Below the pieces are notes generated by a model, which searched no databases, had not been told where the DNA came from, and was given only the letters and a program-made list of their open reading frames with translations. This document shows, in pieces, positions 21,230 through 25,758 of a stretch of DNA of 25,758 bases. Position numbers and translations under genes: made by a program. Source of the stretch: an uncultured Bacilli bacterium (GTDB lineage Bacteria; Bacillota_I; Bacilli_A; RF39; UBA660). The DNA lies in assembly GCA_910578745.1 (NCBI GenBank), contig CAJTSN010000012.1, positions 3,813 through 29,570 of the forward strand. Reading direction: 5' to 3'. The first letter of the stretch is position 1. Each line of letters begins with the position of its first letter.

Positions 21230-22099
21230 ATGGAAAAAAATGAAGTAATTAAAGTGGAAAAGAAAGGATTAAAAACAGCAGGAGATAGATATATAGATAC
21301 CCTTTCTAAAGAAGCAGAAATTGTTATGAATGGCATGGGATTAGAACTTAAACCAGAAGTTAAAAATGCATTGTTCAATTTAGGATTAGCCTGTGAAAAG
21401 ACACTTAAAGATAAAGGAATTACTTGGGAACAAGTTAACAAAGATGGTCTTCCAAGCACACTATTATACTATGCACAATTAAATTTAAACCCTGCAAATA
21501 AAGAATTATATATATTGCCATATAAAAGTGGCGATAAATATGTACTGAACTTTGAAGAGTCCTACTTAGGAAAACAAAAAAAGGTAAAAAAATTTAGCGC
21601 TGATAAATTAATAGATGCTACCGCATTTGTAGTAAGAGAAGAGGATTTGTACGAACCAGAAATAGATATTTTAGGAGGAGATTCTTTAAGGTATAAACCT
21701 AAGCCATTTAGTACAAAAAAGATTATCGGTGCTGTTTGTTTTTTAAGGTATGAAGACGAAACAAGAAATCGTATTGTCGAGATGTCTTTGGAAGAATTGA
21801 ATCAAGTAAAGGAAGCTTCCAAACAGAAAATGGGAGGGAAGTTATCTCCAGCATGGAGCAAATGGGAATCCGAAATGTATAAAAAAGCAGTTCTAAAGAG
21901 GGCTTTAAAAGATGTACAAATTGAAGTTCCTGTTGAATATCAAAACGCTTATATGAGCACAGAGGAAATTGACAATTCAAATTATGATCTTGATTTTGAG
22001 GAGAAAAAAACAGTAGTTATAGAAACAACAGAAGAGGAGCCTGTAATAGAAGAAGTTAAGGTAGAGAAAAATGATTCTAAAATCATTGAGTTCGAGTAG
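21230..22099 (+). CDS. recT: RecT-family single-strand annealing protein
   Basis: 289-residue RecT protein that anneals complementary single strands during phage recombination and replication. Family blocks: NALFNLGLACEKTLKDKGI, GLPSTLLYYAQLNLNPANKE with the following LYILPYKSGDKYVLNF, then the conserved ESEMYKKAVLKRALKDV near the end of the core and an acidic disordered tail from about 245. The partner exonuclease in classical pairs (RecE or YqaJ) is absent; an MBL-fold hydrolase overlaps its 3' end by 29 bp instead. GAGGAGG lies upstream of the ATG. Confidence 0.92.
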   Translation: MEKNEVIKVEKKGLKTAGDRYIDTLSKEAEIVMNGMGLELKPEVKNALFNLGLACEKTLKDKGITWEQVNKDGLPSTLLYYAQLNLNPANKELYILPYKSGDKYVLNFEESYLGKQKKVKKFSADKLIDATAFVVREEDLYEPEIDILGGDSLRYKPKPFSTKKIIGAVCFLRYEDETRNRIVEMSLEELNQVKEASKQKMGGKLSPAWSKWESEMYKKAVLKRALKDVQIEVPVEYQNAYMSTEEIDNSNYDLDFEEKKTVVIETTEEEPVIEEVKVEKNDSKIIEFE

Positions 22100-22844
22100 T
22101 AAGGGAAATATACACATTCTTGAGAACGGAGAAACCTCTATTCTTCTAGACTGTGGTGTTAAATTTAATCGGTTGAGTAATGAGCTAAATTCTATAAAAA
22201 TAGATGGTGTATTAATTACACATGAGCACGGAGACCATATAGGAGGCTGTAAAACGCTAACAGAAAATAAAAGGACAACTTATTATAGTACAGAAGAAAC
22301 ACTCAATAAGATAGAAGTACCTATTTTCTTAAAAAGAGCTATACAGCCTTTTAAAACCTTTAAAATAGGAAGCTTTAGCATTGTTGCTTTTGATGTAAAA
22401 CATGATGCTATACATCCTGTCAACTATCTAATCCACGACAGTATTACAGGAGCAAATCTTTTATATATAACAGATACAGGTTATATGGATAATTTAGAAT
22501 TTAAAGATATTGATTATTTTCTTATCGAATGCAATTTTGATGAAGAATGGTTCAATAAAGAAGAACTAACAGTGACAGAACAAATTAAAAAAAGAAGATT
22601 ATTTAGTGATGTAGGACATTTATCTATTCAAAAAACAATAGAATTCTTAAAAAGAACTATGAATCATAATACTAAAAAAATAGTCTTATGCCATATTTCG
22701 CATAGTTTTGATGAATATAAGGAATTTGAGAAACGTGTTCGAAAGGAATTAAATTTTGAAAATGTTCTTGCATTAAATCCAAAATATGTGGGAGCAGTGA
22801 TAACAATGTTAAAAGAAGAAAAAGAGGTGATACATTTTGAATAA
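22071..22844 (+). CDS. MBL-fold hydrolase paired with RecT
   Basis: 257-residue metallo-beta-lactamase-fold protein. The metal site is complete: T50-H51-E-H53-G-D55-H56, a downstream VKHDAIHPVNY histidine, D in LLYITDTGY, and a terminal His in CHISHS. Size and motifs resemble YycJ/WalJ-like MBL hydrolases, which are DNA exonucleases in some members. Phage genomes of Gram-positives often pair such a gene with recT where others have an exonuclease. The start lies inside recT with AAGGTAGAG upstream, giving a 29-bp overlap. Exonuclease activity is inferred; no beta-CASP domain is seen. Confidence 0.85.
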   Translation: MILKSLSSSSKGNIHILENGETSILLDCGVKFNRLSNELNSIKIDGVLITHEHGDHIGGCKTLTENKRTTYYSTEETLNKIEVPIFLKRAIQPFKTFKIGSFSIVAFDVKHDAIHPVNYLIHDSITGANLLYITDTGYMDNLEFKDIDYFLIECNFDEEWFNKEELTVTEQIKKRRLFSDVGHLSIQKTIEFLKRTMNHNTKKIVLCHISHSFDEYKEFEKRVRKELNFENVLALNPKYVGAVITMLKEEKEVIHFE

Positions 22845-23151
22845 TATAAATTCATTTTTCAAAGAGGATTTAAAACAGTACCAATTTATTTTAGATAACT
22901 ATGAGGGGTTATCTTCGGAAGATGGAGTGACAGCTTATGAATTAGCAAAACAATGTATTGTTCAAGCTGACAGATGGTCTGAAATATCTTTAAATGCTTC
23001 AAAAATAGGGAAAGAAATAAATGTATCAAAAACAGATTTATATAATTGGGTTTATCACAAATATAGAATTTTAATGACTATACATGAATTTTGTAGAGTA
23101 GTATATCGTCAATGCGAAGAACAAATGAGGAATCGTTGGAATGGAAACTAG
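22837..23151 (+). CDS. Hypothetical helical phage protein, 104 residues
   Basis: Starts with TTG at 22837, as a clear GAGGTG lies 7 nt upstream; the TTG overlaps the end of the MBL gene. The protein is all helical: SFFKEDLKQYQFILDNYE, TAYELAKQCIVQADRW, and a part that could be a helix-turn-helix, ASKIGKEINVSKTDLYNWVY. It ends CRVVYRQCEEQMRNRWNGN. Position after the recombination genes suggests an early replication or regulatory role. Not recognised. Confidence 0.65.
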   Translation: MNNINSFFKEDLKQYQFILDNYEGLSSEDGVTAYELAKQCIVQADRWSEISLNASKIGKEINVSKTDLYNWVYHKYRILMTIHEFCRVVYRQCEEQMRNRWNGN

Positions 23152-23170
23152 GATATTGAAAGGAACAAAT

Positions 23171-23350
23171 ATGAATTATTACGAGCATTTTAAAACATTC
23201 ATACCGAATTTTAAAAAGCAGTATTTTAAAGCAAAAATAGAGGGCAATATGAATGTGATATTAGAATTAAAAGAAAGTATATATAAAAACTGGAATTTAA
23301 CAAAGGAACAGAAAAAGGAAACTTTGAAAGAAATAGGAATTGTAGAATAA
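23171..23350 (+). CDS. Hypothetical phage protein, 59 residues
   Basis: The ATG at 23171 has AAAGGA at normal spacing; the in-frame ATG at 23141, inside the previous gene, lacks one. The sequence is basic and helical: MNYYEHFKTFIPNFKKQYF, then VILELKESIYKNWNLTKEQK. No known motif. It belongs to the run of small rightward genes. Confidence 0.6.
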   Translation: MNYYEHFKTFIPNFKKQYFKAKIEGNMNVILELKESIYKNWNLTKEQKKETLKEIGIVE

Positions 23351-23368
23351 AAAAATAGGAGAAATAAG

Positions 23369-23605
23369 ATGAAAAATGATTTAGGAAGTCTAAACAATTA
23401 TCTTTTTGAAGAATTGGAAAGATTAAATGATGAAGAAGAATTATCAGATGATGAAAAATTAAATAAAGAAATAAAACGAAGTAAGGCTATTACAGATGTT
23501 GCGCAGGCAATTATCAATAATGCAAATGTAGTATTAAAATCACAAATTCTTATGAATGATGGAAAAACAACTGCATTGCCCAAAATGTTAGAAACAGAAA
23601 AATGA
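23369..23605 (+). CDS. Conserved phage protein of unknown function, 78 residues
   Basis: Resembles a small protein found in many phages of both Gram-types: N-terminal LGSLNNYLFEELERLNDEE, acidic middle, then KEIKRSKAITDVAQAIINNA and NVVLKSQILMN, ending in PKMLE. The KSKAI..VA..II.NA pattern is what I recall of that family, whose function is unknown. AGGAG lies 8 nt before the ATG. It overlaps the HNH gene by 4 bp, a frequent pairing in phages. Confidence 0.68.
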   Translation: MKNDLGSLNNYLFEELERLNDEEELSDDEKLNKEIKRSKAITDVAQAIINNANVVLKSQILMNDGKTTALPKMLETEK

Positions 23606-24114
23606 GAAATTTCACTGAAGAAGAAAAGGAATTTTTGCGAAGTAATGTAGTTGGAAAAACTTCAAAAGAATTAACTGAACTTTTTAATAAGATATTTGAT
23701 AAAAAAGAAAATTGCAGCACTATTATTAACTTCAAGAAAAAATATAAGTTAAAAAGTGGGGTAGATACAAAATTCAAAAGAAATCAAAAACCACAAAACT
23801 ACAAAGCCATAGGAAGCGAATTTGTAAGTTCAGAAGGATATACTTTTATAAAAACTGGTAATCCAAATAAATGGGAATTAAAACATAGATATCTTTACAA
23901 AAAATACAAGGGAAAAATTCCTGAAGACTATAGTGTGATATTTGCTGATTCAAATAAAAATAATTTTGATTTAGATAATCTTGTACTTATTGAGGTTAGA
24001 AACAAGTTGATAATGAAAAATAAACATTTATTCTTTGAAAATAAGGAAGCTACAAAGTGCGGAATTACAATAGCAAAAATCGCTAATAGGGTAAGTGATT
24101 TAAAAAGAAGGTGA
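23602..24114 (+). CDS. HNH homing-type endonuclease
   Basis: 170 residues. The N-terminal half (FTEEEKEFLRSNVVGKTSKE, LTELFNKIF) is a DNA-binding helical unit in the style of HNH phage proteins. The catalytic part reads W-E-L-K-H-R-Y-L-Y, then IPEDYSVIFADSNKNNFDLD with NLVLIEV: the His of 'KHR', the Asn/Asp of DSNKNNFDLDNL form the H-N-N pattern. Such small HNH proteins occur singly in early phage regions; some are homing enzymes, others work in packaging. An overlapping ATGA start couples it to the gene upstream. Confidence 0.88.
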   Translation: MRNFTEEEKEFLRSNVVGKTSKELTELFNKIFDKKENCSTIINFKKKYKLKSGVDTKFKRNQKPQNYKAIGSEFVSSEGYTFIKTGNPNKWELKHRYLYKKYKGKIPEDYSVIFADSNKNNFDLDNLVLIEVRNKLIMKNKHLFFENKEATKCGITIAKIANRVSDLKRR

Positions 24115-24119
24115 TATAG

Positions 24120-24353
24120 ATGAATAAAGCAGAATTATTAAATTTATCTAAAGAGAAACTAGTAGATATTATTTATACATATATGACAGAAAGAGATAGT
24201 CTTATTAAGTATTTAGAATATGAAATAAAACAATGTGATAAAACAATAGAGAGATTAGAAGGAACAGGAAGTATTAGAATATCAATTATGCAATCAAGAA
24301 AAAATCTTTGTCAGTATATTTTAGAAGGGTTAAAAAGTGGTAAGTATGAATAA
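24120..24353 (+). CDS. Hypothetical helical phage protein, 77 residues
   Basis: All helical and charged, probably coiled coil: NKAELLNLSKEKLVDIIYTY, then RDSLIKYLEYEIKQCDKTIE and LCQYILEGLKSGKYE. AAGGTGATATAG lies upstream of the ATG. It looks like short phage proteins with a dimerising helix. No function is assigned. It overlaps the next gene. Confidence 0.6.
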   Translation: MNKAELLNLSKEKLVDIIYTYMTERDSLIKYLEYEIKQCDKTIERLEGTGSIRISIMQSRKNLCQYILEGLKSGKYE

Positions 24354-24576
24354 AGAGTTATGCAATAGCGAGACCAAGAAAAAATGCGATTCATTTTATA
24401 AAGAAGCATTTCTAAACAGAAAAGACTATATACAAATGCTAGAAAAAGAAAACACCCAACTAAAAGAAAACTGGGACAAGCTAGAAGAGTGGATAAGAGA
24501 AGTTGATTTATTACATTTTAACAAAAATATTCTTTTAGAGAAAATTGAAGAATTGAAAGGAAGTGGAACTAAATGA
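24346..24576 (+). CDS. Hypothetical coiled-coil phage protein, 76 residues
   Basis: Two starts are possible: ATG at 24346 and an in-frame GTG at 24337, the latter with AAGGG about 7 nt upstream and so a fair choice. Sequence is a charged helix: CDSFYKEAFLNRKDYIQML, EKENTQLKENWDKLEEWI and KNILLEKIEELKGSG, clearly coiled coil. It overlaps its neighbours on both sides. Not recognised. Confidence 0.58.
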   Translation: MNKELCNSETKKKCDSFYKEAFLNRKDYIQMLEKENTQLKENWDKLEEWIREVDLLHFNKNILLEKIEELKGSGTK

Positions 24577-25019
24577 AAACAATAAAGGTTATAGATTTAT
24601 TTAATGAAATAACAAATGGAAGATATGATGAGATAAAACAAATGAAAATGTATTATAAAAATAGAAGAATATATTATGACAAATCTTTAGGTTGTAATTT
24701 AGGATCTATAAGGTTTTGTGATACTAATAAAAAGGTAGTTTATAGTGATATGAATTTACTTGAAGAAATTAAGATTAAAGAAGACATCCTAGACGAAAAA
24801 GAAAAAGAATATTTAAGAGGAGTTATTAAACCTTTTAGAGATAGGGTTGTGTTTATAAAAAAAGGAACAACAACACTTTTAAAAAATGAATATATAGAAA
24901 TTGGATATAGAGACGATTCTTATCCACAAAGGGCTCTTTTTCCAAGCTTCAAATGCAATACCATGTACAAAAACATGGAATCAAATAAAGAATACACATT
25001 AGAAGAATTGGGGATTTAG
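24573..25019 (+). CDS. Hypothetical phage protein, 148 residues
   Basis: Mixed alpha/beta protein that I do not recognise. It has TIKVIDLFNEITNGRYDEI, a middle with VIKPFRDRVVFIKKGT, and the ending KEYTLEELGI, which looks like short phage proteins in which a C-terminal 'YTLEELGL' peptide recurs. The C-terminal block includes RALFPSFKCNTMYKNME. The start overlaps the previous gene by 4 bp (ATGA), with GGAAG upstream. Confidence 0.62.
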   Translation: MKTIKVIDLFNEITNGRYDEIKQMKMYYKNRRIYYDKSLGCNLGSIRFCDTNKKVVYSDMNLLEEIKIKEDILDEKEKEYLRGVIKPFRDRVVFIKKGTTTLLKNEYIEIGYRDDSYPQRALFPSFKCNTMYKNMESNKEYTLEELGI

Positions 25020-25039
25020 ATAAGATTGGAGAGTGAGTT

Positions 25040-25261
25040 ATGAGTATAAAAGAATTAAAAAATAAAATATCTGTATATCCAGATGACGCAAATGTAAGTA
25101 TTAAAATAAAAATTTTAGATAAGGATTATAACGAGTTAGATAAAGCAGAGGAAAACATCGAAAGTATAGAATTTATAGATTACTTAAATGTTGATGCTGA
25201 TGTTGATGAATTGTTTTTAAACGTTAGTTATATAGCTGTAGATGAGGTGTCTCATGAGTAA
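25040..25261 (+). CDS. Hypothetical acidic phage protein, 73 residues
   Basis: Acidic beta/alpha protein: MSIKELKNKISVYPDDANV, then KIKILDKDYNELDKAEENIE and the acidic FIDYLNVDADVDELFL. The opening resembles short phage proteins that start 'IKELIEKL...PDDA.V', which are thought to describe property values in no known pathway; I give no function. GGAGAG lies upstream of the ATG. Confidence 0.58.
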   Translation: MSIKELKNKISVYPDDANVSIKIKILDKDYNELDKAEENIESIEFIDYLNVDADVDELFLNVSYIAVDEVSHE

Positions 25262-25511
25262 ACTAATATTTAATCCAAAAAAGGATATGAAAGAGTTGGA
25301 GAAGTACGGTTTTGTTGATGTAGAAAAAATCAATGGTATGTGTAAATATTATTCAACTCAAGATAACTTAACTAAAATCAAAATTGGAAAGCATGATGGG
25401 AAAGTATGGATTACAGGATTTGCTGATGAAGAATTAGTTATTTTATACAAACTTATAAAAGCAAATTTAATTATTGAAGAGGAGGAATTGAAATGTGCAA
25501 ATGTAAAATAG
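25254..25511 (+). CDS. Hypothetical phage protein, 85 residues
   Basis: I choose the ATG at 25254, which has GAGGTG at close spacing, over the in-frame ATG at 25242, which precedes the same site. It overlaps the previous gene by 8 bp. The sequence starts MSKLIFNPKKDMKELEKYGF, continues with YYSTQDNLTKIKIGKHDGKV and ends with an acidic helix. It resembles phage proteins of a 'K.GF........Y......' type but is not recognised. Confidence 0.58.
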   Translation: MSKLIFNPKKDMKELEKYGFVDVEKINGMCKYYSTQDNLTKIKIGKHDGKVWITGFADEELVILYKLIKANLIIEEEELKCANVK

Positions 25512-25758
25512 GAGAGTGTGTACATGCATGTTGTTTTAATCCAGCAACAGGCATACTTGAATGCGAAATAAAAGGCAAGATAAAACCTAAAAAAGAATGT
25601 GATGGTTTTGTTCAATACATAGAACTGGACGACGACAGTATAGATACATATTCAAGAACAGATATTCATGCAAAATGTCCCAACTGCGGAGAAGTATATG
25701 ATGAGTACGATATTGAATATGAAAAACGGTATATATGTGAATGTGAAGAATGTGGAAC
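25493..25758 (+). CDS. Cysteine-rich protein, 3' end outside the window
   Basis: Frame is open to the last base, so the C-terminus is missing. A strong GAGGAGG lies 7 nt before the ATG. It opens with MCKCKIGECVHACCFNPATG (six cysteines within 15 residues), and near the end has CPNCGEVYDEYD and later CECEECG, which look like a zinc ribbon. Several metal sites are likely. It could be a zinc-finger phage regulator or a small structural metal-binding protein. Confidence 0.6.
   Translation, partial: MCKCKIGECVHACCFNPATGILECEIKGKIKPKKECDGFVQYIELDDDSIDTYSRTDIHAKCPNCGEVYDEYDIEYEKRYICECEECG

Larger units (their letters stand above)
12317..25758. mobile_element. Temperate phage (prophage), left part; continues past the window
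   Basis: Gene order is that of a Firmicute siphophage-type prophage: serine integrase, moron-type nuclease, repressor, divergent Cro-like gene, antirepressor, DnaD-type replication protein, SbcC-like ATPase, RecT, MBL hydrolase, HNH protein and small early genes. No structural, packaging or lysis genes are reached. The left boundary is inferred from the integrase position; the right one is not visible. Confidence 0.9.

Noticed and set aside
21040..21459. Leftward 139-residue ORF opposite recT
   Set aside because: Antisense to recT and the preceding gene; Ser/Phe-rich composition is typical of the reverse frame of AT-rich, Lys/Glu-rich genes.

Overview
The window looks like one stretch of a low-GC Firmicutes (Bacilli-type) chromosome that runs into a prophage. 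The evidence is very AT-rich DNA, strong AGGAGG-type ribosome binding sites, clean TTG and GTG starts, textbook -35/17/-10 promoters, and a ylbD-ylbE-rsmD gene order known from Bacillus relatives. UGA is used as a normal stop, so this is not a recoded mollicute. The precise taxon cannot be told from this sequence. CHROMOSOMAL PART (1 to about 12,316): first comes the tail of an Rpn/PD-(D/E)XK transposase-like gene. Next is a four-gene surface-polysaccharide operon from one good promoter: GT2 glycosyltransferase, GT11 fucosyltransferase-like enzyme, a NodZ/O-fucosyltransferase-like enzyme and a Wzx-type flippase. It ends at a bidirectional terminator shared with a convergent HIT-family gene. 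A sufC-sufD-sufS block follows, with no sufU or sufB beside it. After that come a small membrane protein, a SirA-like protein, YlbD, YlbE and RsmD. The chromosome part ends with a bacteriocin export locus: a C39 peptidase-ABC transporter, an 18-residue hydrophobic ORF and a double-glycine-leader peptide gene. PROPHAGE (about 12,317 to beyond 25,758, right end not in the window): a large serine integrase lies with its 3' end only 31 bp from the bacteriocin stop codon. The phage attachment site is therefore probably in or next to the bacteriocin gene, and the gene may be cut short by the insertion. The leftward lysogeny operon reads repressor, a 34-residue ORF, a zinc-ribbon/Mrr-like nuclease with a C-terminal FtsK-gamma DNA-binding domain, and the integrase. 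Between nuclease and integrase lies a hairpin-rich 125-bp stretch that looks like a + strand small RNA with its own promoter and terminator. The immunity switch (15,374-15,460) has two divergent consensus promoters and two copies of a 14-bp ATGA-N6-TCAT operator; a third copy lies at the end of the cro-like gene. Rightward come the Cro-like protein, an AntA/KilAC antirepressor and small membrane proteins. A lone leftward membrane-protein gene with its own promoter interrupts the rightward genes, followed by a 140-bp element bounded by 24-bp inverted repeats. The replication and recombination block is then DUF6291-DnaD, SbcC/Rad50-like ATPase, RecT, MBL-fold hydrolase and HNH protein, followed by a train of small overlapping early genes that runs out of the window. 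The items most worth a second look are the Mrr-FtsK-gamma fusion with its small partner ORF, the bacteriocin/prophage junction, the 24-bp inverted-repeat element at 17,344-17,483 and the candidate small RNA at 13,978-14,077.
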